A DNA stretch of 35,619 nucleotides from DAOPZC01 sp035353175 (GCA_035353175.1 DAOPZC010000050.1:1-35619), one strand, 5' to 3'. Shown: positions 14,849 to 24,629, counted from the stretch's first letter. Numbers and translations are program-made. Notes: generated by a model not told the origin, from the sequence alone.

Positions 14849-14861
14849 CGGAGAATCGTAT

Positions 14862-15488
14862 GTGATACGGACAAGGCAAATGAACAAACATTTCTGGCGA
14901 TTGATCGCGCTGGCGGCGGCGGGATTCTGCTGGGTGTTCGGCTGTGAGACGGGCAATTTCTGGGTAAAAATCACGATCACGGTCTGCGTACTGTGCGCGG
15001 GATCGTTCAAAGCCGCAGGCGTGCCCTGGCGGCGCGCGGAGGCAACGGTGCGCGAGACGCTGATCGGCGTGGCCGCGGCGGCCGTGCTGTACGGGATCTT
15101 TTGGCTCGGCGATTTCTGCGCGGCGCAGGCATTCGGGTTCGCGCCCAAGCAGGTCGAGTCGATCTACGCGATCCGCGAACTCGGTAGCCCGTGGCTGGTC
15201 GGCGCGATCTTGCTGCTGGTGACCAGTCCCGGCGAAGAACTGTTCTGGCGCGGCTTTGTCTTGAAGCAGGCCATGGCGCGATGGGGGCAAAAAATCGGCT
15301 TCGCGGCGGGCGCAGGACTCTACGGCATCGTGCACGTGGTCTCCGGCAATTTCATGCTGGTGATGGCCGCGCTCGTGGCGGGCCTCTTCTGGTGCGGGCT
15401 CTATCGCTGGCGCGGCAATCTGACGGCGTGCGTCGTCTCGCACGCGCTCTGGACCGTCGGCGTGTTTCTCTTATTTCCGATCCGCTGA
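14862..15488 (+). CDS. CPBP-family intramembrane metalloprotease (CAAX protease-like)
   Basis: This protein of about 208 aa has several membrane helices and the three CPBP (Abi/Rce1-like) motifs: SPGEELFWRGFVL (glutamate pair and arginine), GIVHVVSGN (histidine) and CVVSHALWT (second histidine). These side chains bind the catalytic metal within the membrane. Substrates in bacteria are mostly unknown; members mature peptides, confer self-immunity to bacteriocins or act in envelope processes. The start is uncertain: GTG at 14862 has GGAG 8 nt upstream, while ATG at 14880 has AAGG very close. It lies 13 bp after the GYF-DUF975 gene. Confidence 0.85.
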   Translation: MIRTRQMNKHFWRLIALAAAGFCWVFGCETGNFWVKITITVCVLCAGSFKAAGVPWRRAEATVRETLIGVAAAAVLYGIFWLGDFCAAQAFGFAPKQVESIYAIRELGSPWLVGAILLLVTSPGEELFWRGFVLKQAMARWGQKIGFAAGAGLYGIVHVVSGNFMLVMAALVAGLFWCGLYRWRGNLTACVVSHALWTVGVFLLFPIR

Positions 15489-15607
15489 GCCCCTCACGGC
15501 CCCCGTCGAGCGGGATCATGCCGCCGCATCGGCCTTCATCGCTTCTCCCCGTGACATTCCGCTTATGGCAGACTGCCCGCGCGTACTGTTTGCATGTCGC
15601 ACACGGC

Positions 15608-15636
15608 TTGCCTCGCCTACTCCGTTCAACTATACT
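15608..15636 (+). promoter_or_regulatory. Promoter giving a leaderless or near-leaderless ispA message
   Basis: TTGCCT (15608-15613) and TATACT (15631-15636) are 17 bp apart. The ATG at 15643 lies only 6 bp after the -10 element, so transcription would begin at or within a base or two of the start codon. No Shine-Dalgarno is present. Confidence 0.6.
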
Positions 15637-15642
15637 GCCGCC

Positions 15643-16500
<858 letters not shown>

Positions 16501-16514
16501 CCGGAGGGCTCCCC

Positions 16515-17504
16515 ATGAATACACGCGCACCCCACATTTTGATCACCGGCGCGACCGGCCTGCTCGGACGTCCCGTCCTGAGCGCTTGCTCCGCCGGCCG
16601 CGATTGGCGCGTCACCGGCACCTCGTTCCGGAGGACGGGCCCCGGGCTTGAGAGGATCGATCTTTCGCAGACCGCGCAGCTCCCGGCCTTCCTGAACAGG
16701 CTCGCGCCCGACGTGATCATCCACTCCGCCGCCGAACGCCGGCCCGACGTGAGCGAAAAAGACCCTCAGGGCACGCAACGGCTCAACGTCGGCGCGACCG
16801 CGACGCTGGCGCAGTGGGCCGCCGCGCGCCAGACGTTCCTGATCTACATCTCGACCGACTACGTGTTCGACGGCACCCGGCCGCCCTACCGGCCCGGCGA
16901 CGCGACGCACCCGCTCAACGCCTACGGGCAGAGCAAGCTCGACGGCGAACATGCCGTGCAGTCGGCGGGCGGCGACTATGCGATCCTGCGCGTGCCAATC
17001 TTGTACGGCGGCGTGGAGACGCTCGACGAATCGCCCGTGACCGTGCTGGCGAAGAACATGCTGACCGCCCGCCCCGGCGAGCGCCTCGCCATGGAAGACT
17101 GGGCCACGCGCTATCCGACCCACACGTCCGACGTTGCCGCAGTGCTGTGCCAGATGGTGGCACACAAGCTGGCGAGCCCAGAACTCCGCGGCATCTTCCA
17201 CTGGAGCGGCAGCGAGCCGATGACCAAATACGGCATGGCGCTCACATTTGCGCCGCTGCTGGGGTTCGACCGCACGCGTCTCGTTCCGGACGCCACGCCG
17301 CCCGCGGGCGCGCCGCGCCCCAAGAACGCCCATCTCGACACCTCGGACCTGGAACGCCTCGGCATCGGGCAACGTACGCCGTTCGCCGACGCGTTGCCCG
17401 CGATCCTTGCGCCGCACCTGCCGAACCGGGGCGAGCGTCCACGCGAACCGCACAGCACCCTGCAGAACGAGCCCCCGAAGGCGGCTACCCGCGAAGGCGC
17501 TTGA
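16515..17504 (+). CDS. NAD(P)-dependent sugar-nucleotide reductase, RmlD/SDR family
   Basis: This 329-aa extended short-chain dehydrogenase has the Rossmann motif GATGLLG (13-19), the STDYVFDG segment (about 114-121) and the catalytic YGQSK (Y and K, about 136-140), all characteristic of the RmlD_sub_bind family (dTDP-4-dehydrorhamnose reductase and relatives, including the MAT2B regulatory subunit). It could complete a deoxysugar nucleotide or be a related reductase; no rml partner genes are present, so rhamnose synthesis is not claimed. GGAGG lies 9 nt before the ATG. It is probably in an operon with ispA. Its last 20 bp overlap the 3' end of the convergent AOX-like gene. The proline/glutamate-rich C-terminal tail looks unconserved. 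Confidence 0.85.
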   Translation: MNTRAPHILITGATGLLGRPVLSACSAGRDWRVTGTSFRRTGPGLERIDLSQTAQLPAFLNRLAPDVIIHSAAERRPDVSEKDPQGTQRLNVGATATLAQWAAARQTFLIYISTDYVFDGTRPPYRPGDATHPLNAYGQSKLDGEHAVQSAGGDYAILRVPILYGGVETLDESPVTVLAKNMLTARPGERLAMEDWATRYPTHTSDVAAVLCQMVAHKLASPELRGIFHWSGSEPMTKYGMALTFAPLLGFDRTRLVPDATPPAGAPRPKNAHLDTSDLERLGIGQRTPFADALPAILAPHLPNRGERPREPHSTLQNEPPKAATREGA

Positions 17505-18168
17505 TCTCGTCGAGCGAGTGATTCATGTGGTCGCGCTCGTCCAAGCCGACGCGCCGCACGAGGTCGCCCAACGACGCCTGCTTCGGATAGTATTTGAACC
17601 AGACCGACTCCACCGGCACGGTATCGTATTCGGGGTGCTCGCGCGCGAACAGCATGTACTCGTGTTCCGCGTGCGACTCGAAGGCCGCGTTCATCGCGAA
17701 CGACCAGACGGGGTTGAGCTTGTACATGATGCGCGTCACGCAGAAGTAGACGAAGGTCATGTGGCGCGGCAGCGCGAAGTGCTTGAGCCACGAGAGCTTG
17801 ACGCCCCGCTGCTGGCAGAGGTCGGCCCACAGCAGCATGTGCCATTGCTCGTTGTCCTGCGCCTCGCGCCCCATCTGGATGTGGCGCAGCGCGGTCTCGA
17901 CCTTCTCCTGCGAGGGCGGGCGCGTGCTGCAGTGCAGCTTCGAGAGCAGCGCGTAGGAGCCGTGCTCCCACGCCCAATAGGGATAGCGGGCGAGGATCTC
18001 GAGCACCATCACCTTGGGGAGCGTGCGCGCCTTTCCGTACAGGACATCGAAGGTCAGGAACATGATCTGGAGCATCAGGTTCGCGGGCAGTTTCGGCGTT
18101 TCGATCGTCCGCCTCATCTCCCGCTTCAGGTCCAGCTCTTTGCCGATCGTGTACACATCCTCTGTCAT
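17485..18168 (-). CDS. Alternative-oxidase-like ferritin-type diiron protein
   Basis: This 227-aa protein shows the spaced ligand pattern of the alternative oxidase (AOX) family: E57 in VLEILARYPYW, E107-x-x-H110 in DNEQWHMLL, E164 in FESHAEHEY and E211-x-x-H214 in GLDERDHMNH. These align with the LET, NERMHL, LEEEA and ADEAHH motifs of AOX, four glutamates and two histidines that bind two irons. AOX enzymes reduce O2 to water with quinol at the membrane surface without pumping protons; here that would give an oxygen-scavenging route for an otherwise fermentative cell. Helices between the motifs are amphipathic rather than fully hydrophobic, as in monotopic AOX. GAAGGAG lies upstream of the ATG. 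It starts 23 bp after the secreted BNR protein gene and its end overlaps the convergent reductase gene. Another ferritin-like diiron activity is possible. Confidence 0.72.
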   Translation of the reverse strand: MTEDVYTIGKELDLKREMRRTIETPKLPANLMLQIMFLTFDVLYGKARTLPKVMVLEILARYPYWAWEHGSYALLSKLHCSTRPPSQEKVETALRHIQMGREAQDNEQWHMLLWADLCQQRGVKLSWLKHFALPRHMTFVYFCVTRIMYKLNPVWSFAMNAAFESHAEHEYMLFAREHPEYDTVPVESVWFKYYPKQASLGDLVRRVGLDERDHMNHSLDEIKRLRG

Positions 18169-18191
18169 CGCCAGGCTCCTTCTTTTCGTTT

Positions 18192-19541
18192 CTATTTACC
18201 CGCCACCTTCAGCTTGAAAACCCGCAGTTGCGCCGGCGGAGGGACGCCGCCCGGCTGAGGCCGGTCGCGGTTCGCGGGCAACGACTCCCACATGGCGCGA
18301 TAGACGAAACCGTCGCACGACACGCCGCTTTCCGGATCGGCCCCAAGATCCTGGGCGCTGCGCACGCCCATCTCTTTCAGGGGGTGTTCCTTCCGGCCGA
18401 CCTCCTTCGGCCAGCGCATGCGTCCCTCCAGTTGGCCCGAAGGTTTCAGCGTCGCCTCATCCAGCGCCCAGCGCCCGCCGCCAAGTTTGGCGTGCGAATA
18501 CGATTGAGTCAACGTCCCGTCCTGAACCTCCACGGGGCCCACGCCGATTTCACCGATGATCGAGCCGCCCCCCGAAAAGTCCCAGCGGTAGGCCCAGTCC
18601 GACGTCTGCACCACGTTCCAGCGGCCATCTTCCAAGCGCGCGTTCATCAGCTGAGAGTTGCCGGCCGCATCGTACTTGGTGTAGGTCACGATCACGCGGT
18701 TCTGCGCATCGAAACCGATCGCCTGACCGGGATTGATGAGGCCGCCTTTGACCGGCACGGGGTCGACCACCACGTCCGCGCCGAGCCGGATCGGTAGCGT
18801 CACAGGCTTGCCGAACGCGTTTTCCCAACGGGTCATGTCGCGACTGCGGATGTAGCTCAGGTCGTGGCAGGTCTCGCACGCCGGCGTATCGCGCCAAACC
18901 CACGTGAGGTGGTAGTAGCCGTCCTTGCCGAGCACCGGACCGTGCGGATATGCGTTCATGAGCCCTTGTCCGTCGAAGAGCGGCTCGGCCATGAGCCGCG
19001 TCCAAGCCTTGGCTGCGAGGTCATAGCGGTTCCAGATCGTCGAACCGTTACCGCTTCCGCCGTCGCGGTAGGTGAAGAGCAACGCGCCGTCCGGCCCCCT
19101 CATGAAGCGCGGATAGGTCACGCGTTTTTCGCGTTCTCCGGTCATGCGGTGGACGGGCGTCATGGCCCGGATATCGAGCGGTCTCTCGCTGCGGAAATAG
19201 ACCAAGGGCACACAGTGCATGTTGCCTGAAACGTGCAGGTATCCCTCGCTGTCCACGTCCATCGTCACGTAGTTGTGGCTGTCCCAGCCCAACCGGGAAG
19301 GCAACTCAACGAAGGTCCAGGCGTTCGTGTTCAGGTCGCGCTGCGCCAGCGTCATCGCACGCGCGTCGCTGTAGTAGGCCAGAAATTGCCGGTTGCTGTG
19401 GGTCAGCATCGCAAAGCCCACCGGGCAACCCGCCCAGACGGGGGCCACGTCGAGGCGCTCAACCAACGCCAATCGTTGCCCGAACACACCCGCCGCAATC
19501 AGACAGGCCGCCACGGCCGCCTTTCCCTGTTTGCCCCGCAT
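18192..19541 (-). CDS. Secreted BNR-4 repeat protein, possible polysaccharide lyase or hydrolase
   Basis: This 449-aa protein begins with a signal peptide (KQGKAAVAACLIAAGVFGQ) and then looks like a beta-propeller of the BNR-4 repeat family (PF15892). Diagnostic stretches are HNYVTMDVDSEGYLHVSGNMH, YPRFMRGPDGALLFTYRDGGSG, MNAYPHGPVLGKDGYYHLTWVWRDT and LSYIRSRDMTRWE. Ulvan-type polysaccharide lyases (PL24/PL25) share this fold, with His and Tyr/Arg in the active site; the conserved NMH and YPHGP histidines here fit, but substrate and activity are not proven. AAAAGGAG precedes the ATG. It follows the 1623-aa giant gene by 44 bp with a hairpin between, so it probably belongs to one surface/polysaccharide transcription unit. 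Confidence 0.8.
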   Translation of the reverse strand: MRGKQGKAAVAACLIAAGVFGQRLALVERLDVAPVWAGCPVGFAMLTHSNRQFLAYYSDARAMTLAQRDLNTNAWTFVELPSRLGWDSHNYVTMDVDSEGYLHVSGNMHCVPLVYFRSERPLDIRAMTPVHRMTGEREKRVTYPRFMRGPDGALLFTYRDGGSGNGSTIWNRYDLAAKAWTRLMAEPLFDGQGLMNAYPHGPVLGKDGYYHLTWVWRDTPACETCHDLSYIRSRDMTRWENAFGKPVTLPIRLGADVVVDPVPVKGGLINPGQAIGFDAQNRVIVTYTKYDAAGNSQLMNARLEDGRWNVVQTSDWAYRWDFSGGGSIIGEIGVGPVEVQDGTLTQSYSHAKLGGGRWALDEATLKPSGQLEGRMRWPKEVGRKEHPLKEMGVRSAQDLGADPESGVSCDGFVYRAMWESLPANRDRPQPGGVPPPAQLRVFKLKVAGK

Positions 19542-19558
19542 GCCGACTCCTTTTGTGC

Positions 19559-19580
19559 TCGCCGGACACCCCGCCGGCGA
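19559..19580 (-). terminator. Intercistronic hairpin between the 1623-aa gene and the BNR gene
   Basis: TCGCCGG (19559-19565) pairs with CCGGCGA (19574-19580) around an 8-nt loop. No T-run follows on the minus strand; the next element is the AAAAGGAG ribosome-binding site of the BNR gene. It may act as an mRNA processing or stability hairpin rather than a full terminator. Confidence 0.4.
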
Positions 19581-19585
19581 CTCGT

Positions 19586-22500
19586 CTACCGGAGCAGAAG
19601 TATCGTGCCCCTCGTCCGGATTTCAAGATACACGGTTTGGCCCTCCACGACAAGCGCGCCCTTATAGGCGGACGGGAGGCCGGTCACCGTCCATGAAGCG
19701 AGCCGGGGCACGCCTTCGATCGTGCCGAAGGTCATGACCGCGACGCGTCCTTCGAGACCGGTTCCCGGAGGCTCGGGCAGGCGGACCGCAAACGTTCCGC
19801 CGCCCGAGACCGTCAGCGTGCCGCTCACCGCCACCTGGTCGTGGTCGGGCCGCGCATAGTCCGCCTCGAAGGTCACGCCGTCCGCTAGCGTCAGGCTCCC
19901 GCCCACCGGCAACGTCACGCAGTCGGCCACGAACAATCCCGGGCTCAATTGATTCAATACCACCAGCGTGCCGTTCGACACCGCACCGGAACCGGACAGC
20001 GCGGTGACCGTCTGAGAACTCCCGTTCATCGTCAGCGCCGTCCCCTCGTGCAGGATGACGCCCGTCCGCGTGGCGGGCTGGGCATAGCCCCCCGTCGTCT
20101 TTCCGAACCATTTCCGGTCCAGGTACGCGTCGGCAGCTAGCCGTTCTGCATCCGTCAGCACGCGGTCATAGGCGATGAACTCCGCCACTCGCTGTCCGCC
20201 GTAGCGGTCACCGATGGTGCGGTCGAACGCGAAACCGTCCGCGTAGGTTCCACCGCTCCAAGTCATGAAAAGAGTCTGATAGCCGCCCGACAGGCCGGTC
20301 GTCGTCGTGTTGACCGCCACGCCGTTGGTATAGGCGGACGTCGGCAGCGTCGCGCCCCATGACCCCGACAGCATGTAGTTTCGGCACGTGAAGTTGGTCA
20401 CCATGATCTCGCCGCCCTCCGGTGCCGGGCCGCGATGGAATGGGGTACCGTTCGTCGCGCCGAGCAGATAGCCGCCGCTCATCTGGCTGCCCATGACCCA
20501 GATGAGCGTTCTAAGTCCCGTGAGCCGTTGGTTCCAATACATTCCGGAACTGCCTGTACTACCGTACGGGCCCATGTCCACCGTGGGAAGCCCCGCGAAA
20601 TCGTTGCCTCGCAAGGTCGGATACCGACCGGGCACCGGTGTCGCATAGCGGCCGTTCCCCGTAGCATCACGCCACTGGAGAACAAGACCGGAAGCGTCGG
20701 TGTCGATCGTGCCGGCCTTTGCCGCATCCACCCAAAAGTGCGTGTTGCTCGGCGGCGCCAGCGGCGCGGCGGGCACCGCCAGGTTGAGTGCGCCGCCCGT
20801 CACCTCGACCGTTCCGGTGAAGCCCGTGGTATCCGACAGCGTCAGCGTGTCCGAGCCGCTTTTGACGATGGTTCCCACGCCCAGCAATCGGTTGACAACC
20901 AGCGGCACGACCTCGGCCGACACCTCGGCACCGTCCTCGACGGAGACCGTCCCGAACCCCGCGCCCGCCGCGCTGCGGCCGAACCACTTCCGGTTGAGAT
21001 AGTTTTCTGTTTGCTGCCGTTCCCGCTCCGTGAGCAACCGGTCATAGATGAGTACTTCGGCCAAACGCTGTCCGCCGCCGCGGCCGGGGCAGCTGTCCCG
21101 GTCGCCCGCAAAGAGGTCCGCCGTCGTGTTGTCCGTGGTCAGGATCTCGATCAGCTGATAACCGCCGGAAAGCGTCTGAGCGGTGGGCGACGCCACCCGC
21201 AAACCGTCCAGATAAACCGCGCCGTTGTAGACGTTGGCGGACACATCCCAGCCGAACATCACATTGTCTTTGGTGATCGGCAGGAACGTGGAACCGCGGT
21301 TGCCGCGATGGAAGTGCGCCGCAATCGTGGACCCCAAAAGAAAACCGCCGCCCTCCTGGCTGCCCAAAACGAGAAAGACCGACCGGGCCGTCGCGACCGC
21401 CGTTTCCCACTTGAGGCAGGAACCGTCCGTGCCGAACGGCCCGAACCCGACCGCCGGCAGCGCGCCCACCACGTCATTCGTGAGCAGATAAGGCCGCCGG
21501 TATCCCGCCCGCTCCACGGCGGCGTTCGAAGCCGTGCCCAGCGATTTCCAGCGCGTGATGAAGTTTGTGCCGTTCTCCTCAGCAAACGTCATCGTGTTCG
21601 TCTGCGAGGCGTCCACGTGGAAGACCGGGCATGCGGCCGCCGCCCCCGCGTCGGCCGTCGTCGCGGACACGGCACCCTCCGCCACCCGGACCGCGCCCGC
21701 GAACCCCAAGCCGCCATTGCCCATGGCCAGCGTGCCGCTGCCGGTCTTGACCACATCGCCGCCGCCGGAAAGCAGCCCGATCGCCGCGGCCCCGTCGCCA
21801 TCGACCTGCACGCTCAGCGACGCCCCCGCGAACGACAAAGAGGGAAGCTGAGGCATATCGGCCGCACCGTAGCCCGGCGCCACGCGTCCCAGCCACTTAC
21901 GCATGAGATAGGCCTCGGTATCGCGCCGCTCCCGATCGGCCAACGTGCGGTTGTAGACGATGACTTCCGCCAGCCGCTGGCCGCCTGTCCGCGCGGTAAA
22001 ATAACGATCCAAGGCGAACGCACTCGCCCGCGCGTCGGTGGTGGGGATCACGCTGACGACGCAAAACGCCGAAGGGAGCGTCGCCACCATCGGCTCAACC
22101 CGCCAGCCGTTCACATAGTTAGCGCCGTAGACGACCGCGCGGCTGGCCGTGGCGTCCGTGTTGTACAGTTGGCCGCCCGCCCCGCGATAAAAATCCTGCG
22201 CCTGGTTCGTCACGCCGCCGAGGAGCTGCGCCGAGGGCGAAAGGCTATGGAAGACAAGGAACACCGCGCGCATGCCGTTGTTCGTGTGGTTCCAGCTCAG
22301 CGCCTGCAGAGACCCCAGCGCGCCGAAATCCACCACCGGCAGGCCGTTCAGCGTATTCAGGAGCCGCGCCGGCCTTGCGAACCCTTCCTGCACCGAAGCC
22401 TCAAGTCCGTTGCCGCGCCAGTCCCGCCATGTCAGAACGCGCCCGCCGCCGTCCAGCGTGAACGAATTGGTCACACTCGCGTCCACGTGGAAATAGGCGT

Positions 22501-24457
22501 TCGATGCCGGTGCAGAAGGGATTGCCGCCGCCGTCAGTTTCAATCCGCCGCCAGCCAGCGAGAGCGCCCCGAGATAGTCTTGCGCATCCGTGATGGCCAA
22601 CGTCCCCGCACCGTTCTTGGTGAGCTTGCCGGAGCCCGTCAGGTGCCCGAGCGTGGTCTCGCCCGTATCCGGCGCGTTGACCACACGCGTGCCGAGCGCA
22701 TTCAGCTCCGTAACGGACGGAGCGCCCCCGCCCGCGTCCCAACGCGTGTCGCCAAACCACTTGGACATGAGATACTCTTCCGTCTCGATCCGCTCCTGCT
22801 CGGTCAACGGCCGCTCGTAGATGATGACCTCCGCCAGCCGCTGGCCGCCGCGCCGGTTCGAGAACGAATTGCGATCGGTGGCGAAACCGCCCGCCGTAAC
22901 ATTGGTCGAGATCATACAGGCGATCACCTGATACCCGCCGTTCAGGGCTGCGGTCTTGTCGCGCCGGATGCCGTCGATATAGGTTTCGACGCGTCCGCCG
23001 CCGGGATAGGTGTTCCAGTCGTGATCCCACAGCTGGGAGGACGTCAAGATCGGATAAAACGCATCCGGCGCGACGATGCCGGCGGGATGGTTGCCGCGAT
23101 GAAAATGGGCGGTGTTGGTCGCGCCCAGCAGGAAACCGCCGCCGTTCTGGCTGCCGAAAACCCAGAACACCGCGCGGACGTTGGCCAGTTCAATCTGCCC
23201 TTCCGCGTTGTACCAGTGCATATAGGGGCTGACGCCGAAGGTCCCGAAATCCACCACCGACTTGCCATTCAGCGCATGGGGCATCAGCGTCGGCTTGTTG
23301 GCCCCCGGCGGACGCGCGGCGATCCCGTTGCCGTTCACATCGCGCCACTCCGTCACCGTGCTGCCGTCCAAGGTCAGGGTCTCCGATTGCGATGCGTCCA
23401 CATGAAATGCCGCGCCCCGCGCAGGCTGGCGCGTCACAGTTTTCGGAGCCAATGTCAGATCCACGCTGTGCAGTTGGATCGCGCCGAAATGCTCGCGCTG
23501 GCCGGGGATTTTGACCACGGCGTCACCGCTCTTCAGCGCCCAATTCGCCGTGCCGTACACGCGCTCCACCTCGGCTGTGAACGAGGCACCCCCATTCCGG
23601 TGGACTCTGAAATCCTGGCTGCCGTCCACGCGCACACGCTGCAAAAGCTGCTCCGAGCGGAACGCCGCCGCCGCGAAAGACAGCGTCGACGTCGCCGACT
23701 GCACCGCCACCGCACTCAGCACCAGATTCGAGCCGTCGAGAATCTGCCAAATGAACGTGCCTGAGGGAACGCCCGTGCCCGACACCGTCTGGCCGGGTGC
23801 CAGATTGACCGTCGCATTCGTGCTGGCCGACCGCACCCGCGCATCGCCTTCCGTAAGCGCCCAATCGGATGCGACGGTGCTCCCGTTCTTGCGCCCCAGC
23901 AACTCGAGCCGCGCGCCGGCCATGATGACCCCGCCGGTCGGAAAATAATCGCGGACCACGGCGTCCTGCGACTCTGCGGTCTTGGACATCGTCTGGACCA
24001 CCGTATACGCCCGGACTTCGGCGATCCCTCCGACTCCGCGGTTGACTCCGGCTAGCTCGATGTCGCCGGGCAACGACTCCTGCACAAAGCCGTTTGTTCC
24101 CGCCAGCGGCGTGAAAATCTCGACTTTCTGGTTCAGCGACGAACCGATCCGCGGTTTGGACACCCCGTCCAGCGCGACCGGGCCGGGCCCGACCAGCCGC
24201 CAGTTGTTATTGGTCGGCGAGCCGAACCGAAGCGCCTCGACCGTGACGGGGCAGTCTACGGTCACGGTACGCCGCACCGCCACGCTGTTGGTGAAATAGG
24301 CCGTGCTGCCGCTTCCGCCCGCGACGATGTTGGCCGCCCAGTTCGACGCGTCTGACCACCGGCCGTCGCCGTCGGCATTCCATGCGCCGGTGTCGCCAAA
24401 AAGCGCAGCAACCCAACACACCCCCGTTGCCATTGCCAATCCCAGCAAACGTTGCAT
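19586..24457 (-). CDS. Giant secreted protein with four LamG-like/beta-strand-repeat modules
   Basis: This 1623-aa protein has a signal peptide (MQRLLGLAMATGVCWVAALFG) and an opening W-N-x-D-G-D-G-R-W-S-D-A-S-N-W stretch typical of autotransporter-associated beta-strand (PATR) proteins. The body is a four-fold repeat of about 295 residues. Each unit has a LamG/concanavalin-like domain that starts with FHVDAS (or FWVDAA in the last) and ends with a GGQR[LV]AE...YL-x-[RS]KW[FL]G stretch, followed by about 85 residues of PATR sequence (GSGKLTKNGAGTLAITDAQDY style). Units begin near residues 351, 653, 944 and 1239. There is no autotransporter beta-barrel; it ends in GTILLLR, matching the end of the neighbouring giant. 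It is likely a surface or matrix protein binding polysaccharide. Its start has only a G-run as ribosome-binding site. Confidence 0.85.
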   Translation of the reverse strand: MQRLLGLAMATGVCWVAALFGDTGAWNADGDGRWSDASNWAANIVAGGSGSTAYFTNSVAVRRTVTVDCPVTVEALRFGSPTNNNWRLVGPGPVALDGVSKPRIGSSLNQKVEIFTPLAGTNGFVQESLPGDIELAGVNRGVGGIAEVRAYTVVQTMSKTAESQDAVVRDYFPTGGVIMAGARLELLGRKNGSTVASDWALTEGDARVRSASTNATVNLAPGQTVSGTGVPSGTFIWQILDGSNLVLSAVAVQSATSTLSFAAAAFRSEQLLQRVRVDGSQDFRVHRNGGASFTAEVERVYGTANWALKSGDAVVKIPGQREHFGAIQLHSVDLTLAPKTVTRQPARGAAFHVDASQSETLTLDGSTVTEWRDVNGNGIAARPPGANKPTLMPHALNGKSVVDFGTFGVSPYMHWYNAEGQIELANVRAVFWVFGSQNGGGFLLGATNTAHFHRGNHPAGIVAPDAFYPILTSSQLWDHDWNTYPGGGRVETYIDGIRRDKTAALNGGYQVIACMISTNVTAGGFATDRNSFSNRRGGQRLAEVIIYERPLTEQERIETEEYLMSKWFGDTRWDAGGGAPSVTELNALGTRVVNAPDTGETTLGHLTGSGKLTKNGAGTLAITDAQDYLGALSLAGGGLKLTAAAIPSAPASNAYFHVDASVTNSFTLDGGGRVLTWRDWRGNGLEASVQEGFARPARLLNTLNGLPVVDFGALGSLQALSWNHTNNGMRAVFLVFHSLSPSAQLLGGVTNQAQDFYRGAGGQLYNTDATASRAVVYGANYVNGWRVEPMVATLPSAFCVVSVIPTTDARASAFALDRYFTARTGGQRLAEVIVYNRTLADRERRDTEAYLMRKWLGRVAPGYGAADMPQLPSLSFAGASLSVQVDGDGAAAIGLLSGGGDVVKTGSGTLAMGNGGLGFAGAVRVAEGAVSATTADAGAAAACPVFHVDASQTNTMTFAEENGTNFITRWKSLGTASNAAVERAGYRRPYLLTNDVVGALPAVGFGPFGTDGSCLKWETAVATARSVFLVLGSQEGGGFLLGSTIAAHFHRGNRGSTFLPITKDNVMFGWDVSANVYNGAVYLDGLRVASPTAQTLSGGYQLIEILTTDNTTADLFAGDRDSCPGRGGGQRLAEVLIYDRLLTERERQQTENYLNRKWFGRSAAGAGFGTVSVEDGAEVSAEVVPLVVNRLLGVGTIVKSGSDTLTLSDTTGFTGTVEVTGGALNLAVPAAPLAPPSNTHFWVDAAKAGTIDTDASGLVLQWRDATGNGRYATPVPGRYPTLRGNDFAGLPTVDMGPYGSTGSSGMYWNQRLTGLRTLIWVMGSQMSGGYLLGATNGTPFHRGPAPEGGEIMVTNFTCRNYMLSGSWGATLPTSAYTNGVAVNTTTTGLSGGYQTLFMTWSGGTYADGFAFDRTIGDRYGGQRVAEFIAYDRVLTDAERLAADAYLDRKWFGKTTGGYAQPATRTGVILHEGTALTMNGSSQTVTALSGSGAVSNGTLVVLNQLSPGLFVADCVTLPVGGSLTLADGVTFEADYARPDHDQVAVSGTLTVSGGGTFAVRLPEPPGTGLEGRVAVMTFGTIEGVPRLASWTVTGLPSAYKGALVVEGQTVYLEIRTRGTILLLR
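20104..23405 (-). repeat. Four tandem protein-level modules inside the 1623-aa gene
   Basis: LamG-like units lie approximately at 22752-23405, 21890-22497, 20985-21625 and 20104-20740, at a spacing of about 880-900 bp, each separated by PATR linkers. Every unit repeats the same landmarks (HVDAS, WRD or WK, VFxxFxS, LLG, FHRG or FYRG, GGYQ, FAxDR, GGQRxAE). The copies are diverged at the DNA level, so the duplications are old. Confidence 0.8.
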
Positions 24458-24498
24458 CGTGTGCCCCCCCCTGCTATTGCGGGTCTCCCATCGACAGG

Positions 24499-24532
24499 AA
24501 AAAACCCCGAACCGTCCGCAGACGCCTCAGGG
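24499..24532 (-). terminator. Intrinsic terminator of the 2182-aa giant gene
   Basis: On the minus strand CCCTGAGGCGTC and GACGGTTCGGGG (24521-24532 with 24505-24516) pair over 12 positions with one G-G mismatch and two wobbles around a TGCG loop, directly followed by TTTTTT. This is the best intrinsic terminator in the window and lies in the 172-bp gap between the two giant genes. Confidence 0.7.
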
Positions 24533-24594
24533 ACAAGGACCTGCCACAAATTCCGAACAGAAGCACCGGAAAAACGCGTGCCCTTTTACGGAGT

Positions 24595-24620
24595 GCGCGG
24601 CGGCCATCGCGCCGCCGCGC
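24595..24620 (-). other. Very GC-rich hairpin just after the 2182-aa gene
   Basis: GCGCGGCGGC (24595-24604) pairs perfectly with GCCGCCGCGC (24611-24620), starting 10 bp after the stop codon on the minus strand. It has no T-run and may protect the mRNA 3' end or help the stronger terminator about 60 bp further on. Confidence 0.45.
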
Positions 24621-24629
24621 TTAGCGGTG

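Noticed and set aside
20435..23764. 1109-aa open frame antisense to the 1623-aa giant gene
   Set aside because: It is low in recognisable motifs, rich in Arg/His/Ala/Pro, and its existence follows from the GC skew and repeats of the gene on the other strand.
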